64,000 nucleotides of DNA from assembly GCF_000262465.1 (NCBI RefSeq), contig NZ_CM001489.1, forward strand, positions 5,663,149 through 5,727,148, given 5' to 3'. This document shows positions 1-9,269 of the stretch, in pieces (positions within the stretch are counted from its first letter, which is position 1; each line of letters starts with the position of its first letter). The notes under the pieces are model-generated. The model saw only the letters and a list, made by a program, of their open reading frames with translations. It was not told the origin of the DNA and made no database searches. The DNA is from Frankia sp. QA3 (GTDB lineage: Bacteria; Actinomycetota; Actinomycetes; Frankiales; Frankiaceae). A program made the translations under genes and the position numbers.

Positions 1-65
1 CGTCCGGCCCGCCGCTGCCGACCGGACCCGACCGGGCCGCTGGCGGCCCGCGGACCTCGCCGAAC

Positions 66-2630
66 GTGAACACCCTCTACGACACCGTGGACCAGGCGGC
101 GCTGCGTCGGGTCGACGTCCGGGAACGCACCGCCGACGCGACCGTCTACCACAAGGTGACGGCGGATCCGGCCGGGCCCGACGCGACGGGCGGTGCCGGC
201 ATGACGGAGGTGACGCCGGTGCGCCGGGTCGCCGGGCGGCGCCGCGACCGGCCCACCCAGGCGACCGAGCGGATGGCGGTTCGGGTTGGCGAGCGAGAGG
301 CGGCCGAGGGCCGCACCGGGCCGGGCCGGGCCGGTGCCCGTCGTCCGGCCCCCGGGCGAACCGGGCCGGGCCGCGGCGCTCCGGCGCGCTCGTCGCGGGC
401 GGCGATGGGAGGCCCGGAGGGGCCAGGCGGACCCGACGGGCCGGGCGGGCCGGGTGGCGGCGGTCGCCCCCCTCGCCCGGGCCAGGGCCATCGTGGCCCG
501 ATGTGGTGGCGGCGGCGGCCACGCTGGCTGCGCCGGCTGGTGCTGGCCGGGGTCTTCTCCTCGATCCTGCTGTTCGTCGCCGGCGTCGGCGTCGTCTACG
601 CGGCGACCCGGGTGCCGCTGCCCGGCGAGGTGAAGACGGACCAGACGTCGATCATCTTCTACGGCCCGCCGGCCGGGACGAAGCAGGACACCGGCGACGA
701 GCTCGCGCGCATCGGGACGGTGAACCGCACCGACGTGCCACTGGCCCAGGTGTCCAAGGACATGCAGCACGCGGTGCTCGCGGCCGAGGACAAGAACTTC
801 TACAACGAGCCCGGCATCTCGCCGAAGGGCATCGCACGGGCGCTCTACGTCAACGTCACCGGCGGCGAGCTGCAGGGTGGTTCGACCATCACCCAGCAGT
901 ACGCGAAGAACGCCTACCTGAGCCAGGAGCGCACGTTCAGCCGCAAGATGCGGGAGATCGTGCTCGCGGTGAAGCTGGAACGGAAGTACTCCAAGGACCA
1001 GATCCTGGAGTACTACCTGAACACGATCTATTTCGGCCGCCGTGCCTACGGCATCGAGGCCGCGGCGAAGGCGTACTTCAACACGACCGCGGCCAAGCTG
1101 ACCGCGGGCCAGGGCGCAGTGATCGCCGGTTTGATCCGCTCGCCGAACTATCTTGACCCGGCGAAGAACCCGGGCCCCGCGGCGAATCGCTGGCACGACG
1201 TCGTGTCGACGATGGTCGCCGAGGGCTGGGCGCCGGCGAGCCTCGCCCAGGAGAACCCACCGCAGCCTCTCCCCCGGGCGGAGGACGCGGCCGCCTCCTC
1301 CGCCCAGGTCACCTACATCCGCGAGCAGGTCAAACGCGAGCTGATGGCCGCGGGCATCACCGAGGACCAGATCAACCGCGGCGGCCTGCGGATCACCACG
1401 ACCATCGACAAGGGCCGCCAGATCGCCGCCTTCCAGGCCGTCAGCGGGGTGCTCAGCCAGGCCTATGCCGCCGTGCCGGACCTGCGCACCGGCCTGTCCG
1501 CGGTGGAACCCGGCACCGGGCGGATCCTCGCCTGGTACGGCGGGTCGCTGTACGGCAAGGACGCCCAGGGACACGCGCAGTACCAGGACAACGTCTCCCA
1601 GGCGGAGGTGCAGTCCGCCTCCACCTTCAAGACGATCACTCTGGTCGCCGCGCTGCAGAAGAACATCAACCTGAAGTCGACCTTCGCCGCACCCGCGAAG
1701 ATCACTCTTCCGGGCAACTACGTGGTCAACAATGACGAGAGCGAGTCGGGCGACCTCGGCTACAAGGACCTCATCGAGGCCACCGCCGCCTCGATCAACA
1801 CGGTGTACGTGCCGCTCGGCCAGAACATCGGCGTGCGGAACGTCGTCAGCACCGCGCGTCTGCTCGGCATCCCGGACAACACCCGGCTGCCGAACGAGGC
1901 CGGCGTCACCCTGGGTAAGGACCCGGTCCACGCCATCGACATGACCTCGGTGTACTCGACCCTCGCCGCGGGCGGCGTCCGGGCGAAGCCGCACATGGTC
2001 GACAAGGTGGTGGACGGGACCGGACAGGTCATCTACTCGGGCAACCCGGAAGCCAAGCAGGTCATCCCGACGACCGTGGCGCGTGACGCCACCTACGCCC
2101 TGCAGAGCGTGATCAACGACCCGGGCGGGACCGGCACCAAGGCCCGGCTGGCCGGCGCGCGCGAGGCGGCCGGTAAGACCGGCACGTCGACGGACTTCCG
2201 CTCCGCGTGGTTCTGCGGCTATACCAAGGAACTGTCGTCCTGCGTGAACATGTTCCGCGGCGGGGGCACCGACAAGGAGCTGCTCAAGGGCATTCCTGGC
2301 GCGGAGAAGGGTGTCTACGGCGGCACCTACCCGGCGCGGATCTGGAAGGCCTTCATGGACGCGGCCCTGCAGGGCGTGCCCAAGTCCAAGTTCGACCCGC
2401 CGGCCTTCGGCGGACTCGTCCAGGACAACGAGCCGGAACCGACACCCACGCCGACGATGACTCCAAGCGCCGCAGCGACGTCGGGCGCCGTCGATCTCCT
2501 GGGCGGACTGTTCGGCGGCAACGGCGGTGACCAGCAGCAGCCGCAACAGCAACAGCAACAGCAGCCCGGGGCGAACCGCCCGAACCGCTCGCCCAAACCG
2601 CCGGGGCTCTTCGCGGACCCTTTCGGGTGA
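66..2630 (+). CDS. ponA: Class A (bifunctional) penicillin-binding protein
   Basis: Membrane-anchored enzyme that polymerises and cross-links peptidoglycan outside the membrane. Residues 1-155 are a Gly/Pro/Arg-rich cytoplasmic part, followed by one membrane segment (about 157-180). The glycosyltransferase (GT51) domain shows EDKNFY at 241 and GGSTITQQYAKN. The transpeptidase domain has S519-T-F-K522 as the SxxK motif, an SIN motif, and K704-T-G. The C-terminus is a Pro/Gln tail with a polyglutamine run. The reading frame stays open to the left edge, so the GTG start at 66 is provisional. An internal start such as the Met at residue 46 is possible. Confidence 0.93.
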   Translation: MNTLYDTVDQAALRRVDVRERTADATVYHKVTADPAGPDATGGAGMTEVTPVRRVAGRRRDRPTQATERMAVRVGEREAAEGRTGPGRAGARRPAPGRTGPGRGAPARSSRAAMGGPEGPGGPDGPGGPGGGGRPPRPGQGHRGPMWWRRRPRWLRRLVLAGVFSSILLFVAGVGVVYAATRVPLPGEVKTDQTSIIFYGPPAGTKQDTGDELARIGTVNRTDVPLAQVSKDMQHAVLAAEDKNFYNEPGISPKGIARALYVNVTGGELQGGSTITQQYAKNAYLSQERTFSRKMREIVLAVKLERKYSKDQILEYYLNTIYFGRRAYGIEAAAKAYFNTTAAKLTAGQGAVIAGLIRSPNYLDPAKNPGPAANRWHDVVSTMVAEGWAPASLAQENPPQPLPRAEDAAASSAQVTYIREQVKRELMAAGITEDQINRGGLRITTTIDKGRQIAAFQAVSGVLSQAYAAVPDLRTGLSAVEPGTGRILAWYGGSLYGKDAQGHAQYQDNVSQAEVQSASTFKTITLVAALQKNINLKSTFAAPAKITLPGNYVVNNDESESGDLGYKDLIEATAASINTVYVPLGQNIGVRNVVSTARLLGIPDNTRLPNEAGVTLGKDPVHAIDMTSVYSTLAAGGVRAKPHMVDKVVDGTGQVIYSGNPEAKQVIPTTVARDATYALQSVINDPGGTGTKARLAGAREAAGKTGTSTDFRSAWFCGYTKELSSCVNMFRGGGTDKELLKGIPGAEKGVYGGTYPARIWKAFMDAALQGVPKSKFDPPAFGGLVQDNEPEPTPTPTMTPSAAATSGAVDLLGGLFGGNGGDQQQPQQQQQQQPGANRPNRSPKPPGLFADPFG

Positions 2631-2941
2631 CCGGTGGGCCGACCGCGCCGGCGGGTTCGGGAAATCGGGGCGTCGTCGAGATGCGCACCCGCAGTCCCGA
2701 ACCCACCGCGGCGCATGACGGTCGGTCCACCGGTCCCACTCCCAGGTGATCTTCTCGGTCTCCGCGTGGGCGCCGTCCGGCGGCGGCCGGATGCCGCCAG
2801 CACGGCGTCCGGCCCCACCGGCCGTCCCGCCATCGCCCGGGTGTGGCCCGGGTGGAGGACGCACCATGCGGGCGTGCCGGGGCTGAGGCGGCGACACCTG
2901 CCGGAACTGCGGTCCCCGGCCCGGCCGGGCTGTGTACCACA
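2631..2941. other. Spacer between ponA and the GT87-like gene
   Basis: Just over 300 bases of GC-rich sequence. I see no convincing gene, RNA or strong hairpin in it. The start of the downstream gene is uncertain, so its 3' part could be coding. Confidence 0.4.
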
Positions 2942-4951
2942 ATGGCCCGCATGGCCACGACACCGGCGTCTCCCGCCCGCGTCAGCCCGGCCCGGGAGGA
3001 CCCGGTCGTGGCGGGCGCGAGCCAGCTCATCGGCGGGCCGCCGGGCGAACACGCGGTCCTGGCGGACCGGCGGACCTGGCTGACCCCGCTGCGCGTGCTG
3101 ATGGCCCTGGTCATCGTGGCCAGCGTGCTCGGCTACACCCAGAAGATCGGTTGCCGGGACACGCGGACCTGGACGCACGAGCACCAGTACAGCGCGCTGT
3201 GCTACTCCGACGTCGTCGCCCTCTACAGCCAGGAGGGCCTGGTCGATGGGAAGATCCCCTATCTGGACTACCCGACGGAGTACCCGCCGCTGATCGGTGC
3301 GGCGATGGCGCTCATCTCCTGGCCCGCGGGCCACGCCTCCGGCCCGAAGGCGGTCTACCGGGACGATGGCGGCCGGCGCGTGTTCGACCACTACACGATG
3401 GATCGGCGCTCGGCCGTCTTCTACGACCTCACCGCGCTGCTGTTCATGATCGCCGCGTGCGTGGCGGTGGCCTGCACCGCGCTGGCGGCCGGCTCCCGGC
3501 GGGTCTGGGACGCGGCGCTGTTCGCGCTGGCCCCTGCGCTGGTCCTGCATCTGCTGACGAACTGGGACATCCTCGCGGTGGTGTTCGCGGCCGGTGGCCT
3601 GCTCGCCTGGTCCAGACGGGCGCCGCGGCTGGCCGGCGTGCTGCTCGGCCTGGGCATCCTCACCAAGCTGTATCCGGTGCTGTTCCTGCTCGGACTGGGC
3701 ATCCTCTGCCTGCGCGCCGGGAAGCTGCGCGAGCTGGCGAAGACCGTCACCGCGGCGGTCGTGACGGTGATCGTCGTCGTCGTGCCGCTGTGGCTGTCCG
3801 CCGGCTACTTCGACGAGCAGAACAACAAGGTCGGCGACAGCATCTGGACGACCTTCTGGCGCGGAGGGGACTGGCTGCGCCTGCTCGGCGGGGGCCCGGA
3901 CGGGGCACGCAACGGCCTCGCCCGGTTCATCGACCTGAACTCCGACCGGAGCGCCGACTGGGACTCGTTGGCGTTCGGGGCGACCTGGCTCGCCGACCGC
4001 CACGACCCCGCCTGGTTCGGGCCGCTGCACCTGGTGGTCTGCGTCGTGATGGCGGTCGTCGTCCTCGCGGTGGCGGCGGCGCTCATCGTGCACCGCCCGG
4101 ACACCCGCCGCCTCGTCGCCGCCTCGGCGGTGGCGGCGTTCGGGACCGTCGCGATCGCCGTCCCGCTGGTCCTGCAGGGCATCCGGGAGCACGGCCTGCC
4201 CGTGGGCACACTGAACATCATCACCGCCGCGACCCTGGTGGTCGCGGTCGTCGCGATCGGGCTGCTCACCTGGTTCGCTCCGCGCCGGCCGCGACTGCCC
4301 CAGGTGCTGTTCCTGCTCGTCGTCGCGTTCCTGCTGAGCAACAAGGTCTTCTCCCCCCAGTACACGATCTGGCTGCTCCCCCTGGTGGCGCTGGCCCGGC
4401 CGCGGTGGCGGCTGTTCCTGCTCTGGCAGGCGTGCGAGGCGTGGGTCCTGTTCACCCGCTTCATGCACTTCATCTACAACGACACGCAGGGCCGGCACGG
4501 GATCGACCGGGGCTGGTTCGTCGGCGCGGTGGCGCTGCGCGACCTGGTGCTGCTCGTCATGGCGGCGTTCGTGGTGCGGGAGATCCTGCATCCGCGGGCC
4601 GACGTGGTGCGGACCGGAGGGTCGCTGGATCCGACCGATCGACTCGCCGCGGACCGGCCGGCGGCGGGGCTGGACCAGGACGCGGTGGATGACCCGGCCG
4701 GAGGAGTCCTGGATCACGCGCCCGACGTGCGCGGTGGCTGGCGCGGCCGGCCGACGAGGCCGGCGCGCGACGGCGACCCCGAGCCGGAGTTGGCGACCGT
4801 CGCCGCGCGGGCGGCGGTGGCGGACGAGCCCACGCCGCCGCGGCCGGAGCTCGAGCCGGTGGAGCCGGGTGCCCTGTTCCGGCCGCGGCACGACCGATCG
4901 GGCACGGCTGGTGGGTCGGAACCCGACGGCAGCGGGCCCGCCGGTGGCTGA
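2942..4951 (+). CDS. Polytopic membrane glycosyltransferase, GT87-like
   Basis: Multi-span membrane protein, probably a polyprenyl-phosphate-mannose-dependent mannosyltransferase acting on cell-envelope glycans. After a soluble N-terminus there are many hydrophobic helices. The segment LDYPTEYPPL resembles the acidic loop motif after the first helix of GT87/DUF2029 proteins. About 130 C-terminal residues are charged and low in complexity. Start is uncertain: ATG at 2942 or 2951, neither with a clear ribosome site. Its stop overlaps the next gene's GTG (GTGGCTGA), which implies translational coupling. The family call rests on the motif and topology only. Confidence 0.75.
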   Translation: MARMATTPASPARVSPAREDPVVAGASQLIGGPPGEHAVLADRRTWLTPLRVLMALVIVASVLGYTQKIGCRDTRTWTHEHQYSALCYSDVVALYSQEGLVDGKIPYLDYPTEYPPLIGAAMALISWPAGHASGPKAVYRDDGGRRVFDHYTMDRRSAVFYDLTALLFMIAACVAVACTALAAGSRRVWDAALFALAPALVLHLLTNWDILAVVFAAGGLLAWSRRAPRLAGVLLGLGILTKLYPVLFLLGLGILCLRAGKLRELAKTVTAAVVTVIVVVVPLWLSAGYFDEQNNKVGDSIWTTFWRGGDWLRLLGGGPDGARNGLARFIDLNSDRSADWDSLAFGATWLADRHDPAWFGPLHLVVCVVMAVVVLAVAAALIVHRPDTRRLVAASAVAAFGTVAIAVPLVLQGIREHGLPVGTLNIITAATLVVAVVAIGLLTWFAPRRPRLPQVLFLLVVAFLLSNKVFSPQYTIWLLPLVALARPRWRLFLLWQACEAWVLFTRFMHFIYNDTQGRHGIDRGWFVGAVALRDLVLLVMAAFVVREILHPRADVVRTGGSLDPTDRLAADRPAAGLDQDAVDDPAGGVLDHAPDVRGGWRGRPTRPARDGDPEPELATVAARAAVADEPTPPRPELEPVEPGALFRPRHDRSGTAGGSEPDGSGPAGG

Positions 4952-6329
4952 GGCGGTCCCCCGGGATCCGTCCGCCGACCCGGTGGCCCCCTTCCACCCA
5001 GGCATTCCACCCGGCCGGGGCGGCCTCGCCGGACTGGAGGGCGCATCGGGTGCGGGGGACCCTGCTGGCCAGGGGGAGCAGGCTGATCAGGGGGAGCGGG
5101 CTGGCCAGGGGGAGCGGGCTGATCAGGGGGAGCGGGCCGGGGCGGGGAGCTGGGCCGGGACGGACGAGCTCGTCGGCACCCGCGACCTCACCGGCATCGC
5201 CCACTCGGGCTGGGCCCGCCTGCCGGAGTCCGTTCGGGCCACGCTGCCGCTCTGGCTCGCCAGCCGGATCGCCGTCGCGCTCCTCTCCCTCGCCGCGGCG
5301 CGGGCGCTGACCTCGAAACCGGCCCGCGACGCCCCGGGCCTGCGAACCCTCTGGGACCGCTGGGACGTCGGCCTGTTCACCAAGGTCGCCCGGTACGGCT
5401 ATCTCTCCCCCGCCTACTCGGACCGCACGGAGGTCGACTTCCCCGGCCTGCCGCTGGCCATCCGCCTCGTCCACCTGATCGTGCCGGACTGGATCGCCGC
5501 CGGTCTCGTCGTCTCCCTGCTCGCGGGCGCCGTCACCGTGGCCGCGCTGTGGCGGCTGGCCGCGGACGAGGTCGGCGCCCCGGCCGCGAGGTTCGCCGTC
5601 GTCGGCCTGATCTCCTTCCCGTACGCGGTGTTCCTGTTCGCCGCCTACTCCGAAGGCCTGTTCCTGGCGTTCGCGACGGCGTCGTGGCTCGCTGCCCGCC
5701 GGCAGCGCTGGTGGCTGGCCGGGCTGCTCGGCGCGGGGGCGGCGGCCACGCGGATCAGTGGCGTTGCCTTCGGCGTGGCACTCGCCGTGCAGTACGTGGT
5801 CGGCCGGCGCGCGGCGGGGCGGCCGGTGTTCGCCTGGCCGGCGTTGTCGCTGGCCCTCCCGCCGATCCCGGTCCTCGCCTACCTGGGCTACCTGCGCGCG
5901 CGCACCGGCGGCTGGGGCGCCTACACGGACGCCATGCGCGACGGCTGGCACCGCGGCCTCGACTGGCCCTGGTCCGGATGGGCGACCACCTGGTCGTCGG
6001 CGACCGACGGCAACGGGGCGTCGACGTTCGTGTGGTTCTGGCGCGGGGAGCTGCTCGCGGTAGTCGTCGGCGTGCTGCTGACGATCGTCCTGATGGTCGG
6101 CCGGCGGTGGGGGGAGGCGACCTTCGTCGGCGTGATGACCACGATCATGGCCTGCACGAACTACTACGCCTCCGGGATCCGGGGCATCCTGGTCGCCTTC
6201 CCCCTCTACCTGCTGCTCGCGCGAGCCGCCGCGCGCCATCCCCGGGTCGTGCCGGTGTATCTGTGCCTGTGCGCGCCGGTGATGGCGGTGCTGGTCGTCG
6301 CCTTCACCCAGGGGCAGTGGGTCGACTGA
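4944..6329 (+). CDS. Membrane mannosyltransferase, PIG-V-like
   Basis: Polytopic protein of about 461 residues. The loop with LWDRWDVGLF, followed by DRTEVDFPGLP, matches the pattern of PIG-V/GT76-type mannosyltransferases (acidic residues in the first extracytoplasmic loop). It is coupled to the preceding GT87-like gene through GTGGCTGA, so the two probably act in one glycan pathway. The N-terminal 60 residues hold an in-frame 18-base minisatellite (GERADQ/GERAGQ-like repeats) before the first membrane helix. Longer upstream starts exist in the same frame, but they would overlap the previous gene heavily. Confidence 0.75.
   Translation: MAEAVPRDPSADPVAPFHPGIPPGRGGLAGLEGASGAGDPAGQGEQADQGERAGQGERADQGERAGAGSWAGTDELVGTRDLTGIAHSGWARLPESVRATLPLWLASRIAVALLSLAAARALTSKPARDAPGLRTLWDRWDVGLFTKVARYGYLSPAYSDRTEVDFPGLPLAIRLVHLIVPDWIAAGLVVSLLAGAVTVAALWRLAADEVGAPAARFAVVGLISFPYAVFLFAAYSEGLFLAFATASWLAARRQRWWLAGLLGAGAAATRISGVAFGVALAVQYVVGRRAAGRPVFAWPALSLALPPIPVLAYLGYLRARTGGWGAYTDAMRDGWHRGLDWPWSGWATTWSSATDGNGASTFVWFWRGELLAVVVGVLLTIVLMVGRRWGEATFVGVMTTIMACTNYYASGIRGILVAFPLYLLLARAAARHPRVVPVYLCLCAPVMAVLVVAFTQGQWVD
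5064..5135 (+). repeat. In-frame 18-base minisatellite, 4 units
   Basis: Four units alternating GCTGATCAGGGGGAGCGG and GCTGGCCAGGGGGAGCGG, with small changes. They encode a Gln/Gly/Glu-rich stretch in the N-terminal region of the PIG-V-like protein. Unit length keeps the frame. Confidence 0.9.
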
Positions 6330-6417
6330 CCCCGCCCACCGCGTCGGTTCGCGCGTGCCACCGGTGCGGCGGTACGACCCTCCAGTCGGGGATGCGGAAC
6401 GATGTCGCTGACGCCGC

Positions 6418-6783
6418 GTGCCGTGGCGTCGATGCAAAGTGACGGAGGGCGATGCGGTGGATACCGGGGACTCCCGGGCGGGCCGGCCTGACGTCGGGCC
6501 CCGGGACGGTGGGGACGCTGCCGGTGGCAGTGGTGGCGGCGGCGGTGGGTCGGATGGCGGCGCGCGCGGTGGCCCGCGCACCGTCGCCCGGCTCGTGGGC
6601 GGGCTCGCGGGTCTGGCCGCTCTCGCCGTGCTCGGGCTGGCGTTCGCGGACCCCACCCCGTCGCGTCATCTGCGCGGCCTGCTGATCACAGTCGATCTCG
6701 TCTGCCTGGCCGGGGTGGCGACGGCCTGGCTGCGTGTGGTCCTGGCGGTCGGGGCGCCCGGGGCGCCGAAACGGATCGAGTAA
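6418..6783 (+). CDS. Small membrane protein of unknown function
   Basis: About 115-121 residues, depending on whether GTG 6418 or GTG 6439 is used; neither has a clear ribosome site. A Gly/Asp-rich N-terminus is followed by two hydrophobic segments (GLAGLAALAVLGLAFA and a second LLITVDLVCLAGVATAWL), then a short tail. It sits upstream of rpsF on the same strand. I do not recognise the family. Confidence 0.55.
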   Translation: MPWRRCKVTEGDAVDTGDSRAGRPDVGPRDGGDAAGGSGGGGGGSDGGARGGPRTVARLVGGLAGLAALAVLGLAFADPTPSRHLRGLLITVDLVCLAGVATAWLRVVLAVGAPGAPKRIE

Positions 6784-7029
6784 GCTCATCGGGACACGCC
6801 GTGCGTCGGCGCACGCGTCTGTTCGCTGGTCAGCCATTGATCTCTCATCCGGATCGCCGGTCTGCCACGAGCGGTCGCCGTGCACTGCTGATCGTCCGGA
6901 TGTGCCGGCGGGCGATCCCTCTCGGGTCTTCGACGCCGCGCGCGTCCTCGGCGGCACAGATCCGGTCCACGGCTCCTCCTGCCACGGAAAATCCGTGGCC
7001 GCCCGAGTCCACAGGAGGTGGGTTCAACC

Positions 7030-7356
7030 TTGGCACGTCACTATGAGCTCATGGTGATCCTCGATGCTGATCTCGAGGAACGCACCGTAGCGCCGTCCCT
7101 CGACCAGTACCTCGGTGTCGTCCGACAGGGCGGCGGCGTGGTCGAGAAGGTCGACATCTGGGGCCGGCGCCGGCTCGCCTACGAGATCGCGAAGAGCCAT
7201 GAGGGCATCTACGCGGTCATCGACCTGCACGCGGAGCCGGACGTGGTCGCCGAGCTCGACCGCCAGCTCGTCCTGAACGAGTCGGTCATCCGCACGAAGG
7301 TCATCCGGCTCCCCGAGCCGAAGAAGCCTCGCCAGAGCCGCCGGGTGGCGGCATGA
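7030..7356 (+). CDS. rpsF: 30S ribosomal protein S6
   Basis: RNA-binding protein of the small subunit; S6 pairs with S18, encoded two genes downstream. The sequence [17 protein letters not shown] and the [19 protein letters not shown] pattern are typical. I choose TTG 7030: AGGAGG at 7013-7018 overlaps the alternative GTG at 7018, so that GTG is too close to be used. First gene of the rpsF-ssb-rpsR-rplI group conserved in actinobacteria. Length, about 108 residues, is normal. Confidence 0.95.
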   Translation: MARHYELMVILDADLEERTVAPSLDQYLGVVRQGGGVVEKVDIWGRRRLAYEIAKSHEGIYAVIDLHAEPDVVAELDRQLVLNESVIRTKVIRLPEPKKPRQSRRVAA

Positions 7357-7419
7357 CCCGGTCCGCGGCGACGGCGATCTCCTCGCCGTCGTGGGCCGCC
7401 GAATTCCGGGAGGGCGCCC

Positions 7420-7980
7420 GTGGCCGGTGAGACGATCATCACCGTCGTTGGCAACCTGACCAGCGATCCCGAGCTGCGGTTCACGTCGAACGGCGCCGCG
7501 GTGGCGAGCTTCACCATCGCCTCCACGCCGCGCACGCTGGACCGCCAGACCAACGAGTGGAAAGACGGCGAGGCGCTGTTCCTGCGCTGCTCCATCTGGC
7601 GTCAGGCCGCCGAGCACGTCGCCGAGTCGTTGCAGAAGGGCGCCCGTGTCATCGTGACGGGTCGGCTCAAGCAGCGCTCGTTCGAGACTCGTGAGGGTGA
7701 GAAGCGCACTGTGATTGAGCTCGAGGTCGACGAGGTCGGCCCTAGCCTGCGCTACGCGACCGCCAAGGTCGTCCGGGCCGCCCGCGGTGGCGGCGGCGCC
7801 GGTTTCGGCGGTGGCGGTAGCGGTAGCGGCGGTGGTGGCTACGGGGGTGGCGGTGGTGGCGGCGGCGGCTACGGCGCGCCGGCCAGCGTCCCCTCCGGCG
7901 CCCCGGCCGGCGGAGTCCCCAATGATGATCCCTGGTCGCAGCAACCGGCCGGTGGCTACTCAGACGAGCCTCCGTTTTGA
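7420..7980 (+). CDS. ssb: Single-stranded DNA-binding protein
   Basis: Binds ssDNA during replication, recombination and repair. The N-terminal 115 residues form the OB fold ([20 protein letters not shown]). A glycine-rich linker follows, and the C-terminus is acidic and ends DEPPF, close to the usual DDDIPF partner-binding tip. GTG start. Lies between rpsF and rpsR, the usual bacterial position for a housekeeping ssb. Confidence 0.96.
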   Translation: MAGETIITVVGNLTSDPELRFTSNGAAVASFTIASTPRTLDRQTNEWKDGEALFLRCSIWRQAAEHVAESLQKGARVIVTGRLKQRSFETREGEKRTVIELEVDEVGPSLRYATAKVVRAARGGGGAGFGGGGSGSGGGGYGGGGGGGGGYGAPASVPSGAPAGGVPNDDPWSQQPAGGYSDEPPF

Positions 7981-8030
7981 GCGGGCGCTCGTCGTCCTCG
8001 CGGTCGACACAACGAGGTAGGAGCACATCC

Positions 8031-8267
8031 ATGGCCAAGGCGGCCGTGCGCAAGCCGAAGAAGAAGGTTTGCGTCTTCTGCAAGGACAAGGTCGAGTACA
8101 TCGACTTCAAGGACACCTCGCTGCTGCGCAAGTACATCTCGGACCGGGGCAAGATTCGCGCCCGACGGGTGAGCGGCAACTGCAGCCAGCACCAGCGCGA
8201 CGTGGCGACGGCGGTGAAGAACAGCCGCGAGATGGCGCTGCTGCCCTACACCGCCTCGGCCCGCTAG
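8031..8267 (+). CDS. rpsR: 30S ribosomal protein S18, zinc-binding form
   Basis: 78-residue S18, partner of S6. C14 and C17 (CVFC) together with C51 and H54 (CSQH) are the likely zinc ligands, so this is the C+ paralogue rather than a zinc-independent copy. The rRNA-binding core [18 protein letters not shown] is intact. ATG start with GAGGTAGGAG upstream. Confidence 0.96.
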   Translation: MAKAAVRKPKKKVCVFCKDKVEYIDFKDTSLLRKYISDRGKIRARRVSGNCSQHQRDVATAVKNSREMALLPYTASAR

Positions 8268-8278
8268 GGGGTGGCGCG

Positions 8279-8725
8279 ATGAAGCTCATCCTGACCCAGG
8301 AGGTCCCAGGCCTCGGTAGCCCGGGCGACATCGTCGAGGTCGCGAACGGCTACGGGCGCAACTACCTGGTGCCGCGCAAGTACGCGATCATCGCGACCAA
8401 GGGCGCGGAGCGCCAGGTCGAGCAGATCAAGCGGGCTCGCTCGGCTCGGGCGGTCCGCGACCTCGGCCACGCCCAGGAGATCGCCGGCCAGCTCGGCGGC
8501 CTCAAGGTCGAGCTGATCAGCCGGGCAGGCAAGGAGGGCCGGCTGTTCGGCTCGGTGACGGCGGCCGACGTGGTCGAGGCCGTCACCGCGGCGGGCGGTC
8601 CCGAGCTGGACCGGCGGCGCGTCGAACTGACCACGCCGATCAAGTCCCTCGGGGCGTACACGGTTGCCGTGCATCTTCACCCCGAGGTCACCGCATCGGT
8701 GAAGCTCCAGGTCAAGAAGGCATAG
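8279..8725 (+). CDS. rplI: 50S ribosomal protein L9
   Basis: 148-residue large-subunit protein. The N-terminal domain shows VPGLGSPGDIVEVANGYGRN and the LVPRKYA segment; a long central helix and the C-terminal domain follow. The ATG lies 11 bases after the rpsR stop. Last gene of this group, followed by a terminator-like hairpin. Confidence 0.96.
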   Translation: MKLILTQEVPGLGSPGDIVEVANGYGRNYLVPRKYAIIATKGAERQVEQIKRARSARAVRDLGHAQEIAGQLGGLKVELISRAGKEGRLFGSVTAADVVEAVTAAGGPELDRRRVELTTPIKSLGAYTVAVHLHPEVTASVKLQVKKA

Positions 8726-8796
8726 GACCGGCGGTACCGCGCTCGGGAGCCGGCAACGCCGCCTTGCCGGCGAGGTACGGCTGTCCCGGACTGTCG

Positions 8797-8846
8797 AACT
8801 CCCCCGGCCGACCCACCCCAGTGGTGGTCGTCGGTCCGGGGGAGTT
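8797..8846 (+). terminator. Terminator-like hairpin after rplI
   Basis: Left arm 8797-8812 (AACTCCCCCGGCCGAC) pairs with right arm 8830-8846 with a single-base bulge, and is followed by TTCGTCGTT. This is consistent with an intrinsic terminator of the ribosomal-protein operon, with only a weak T-tract. Confidence 0.6.
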
Positions 8847-8892
8847 TCGTCGTTGCGGGACCGGCCCGCGGCAAACTTTCTTCCGTCCCGTC

Positions 8893-9045
8893 TTATCCAC
8901 AGGCGGCTGGCCGGATGCGCTTGCCTCACCTGCGGTCCCCTGGCGTTGTGGTCCCTGATTTCCACAGGGTGTGCACCGCTGTCCCGAGGTCCTCCCCAGG
9001 TTCAGGCAGGTTACCCACAGCTTTTCCACAAGGGCCTGTGGATAA
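8893..9045. promoter_or_regulatory. Cluster of DnaA-box-like sequences before dnaB
   Basis: Perfect TTATCCACA lies at 8893-8901 (+) and 9037-9045 (-). Near matches lie at 8958-8966 (ATTTCCACA), 9011-9019 (TTACCCACA) and 9022-9030 (TTTTCCACA). The last three sites fall within 35 bases, and two of them face each other. It occupies the otherwise gene-free 544-base spacer between rplI and dnaB. It may put dnaB under DnaA control; binding is inferred from sequence only. Confidence 0.55.
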
Positions 9046-9269
9046 CTTTTTGGTGGGGGTGGTCGTCGATCCGTATGGTCGGACCCTCCAGACTGGGGGT
9101 CCGCCGGACTCGCCTGGCCAGTTCAGGGGCCGCGCGTCAGGTGTACGGGTCGCGTTCCCGTGCGGCTGGCGATCCGGTGGGTGCGGCGGCGTGGCCCGTT
9201 GACCGCAGCTCTGGCATGTACGAACATGTGTTCGAATGTGGATCTGCGGGAGAGCGGGGAGGGTGCGTC

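Noticed and set aside
2327-5005. Long open frame on the minus strand, nearly 900 codons
   Set aside because: It lies opposite ponA and the GT87 gene, has Arg/Pro/His-rich composition with no domain, and is a by-product of high GC content.
8893-9045. Chromosomal origin of replication
   Set aside because: DnaA-like boxes are present, but dnaA, dnaN and an AT-rich unwinding region are missing. A regulatory role before dnaB is simpler.
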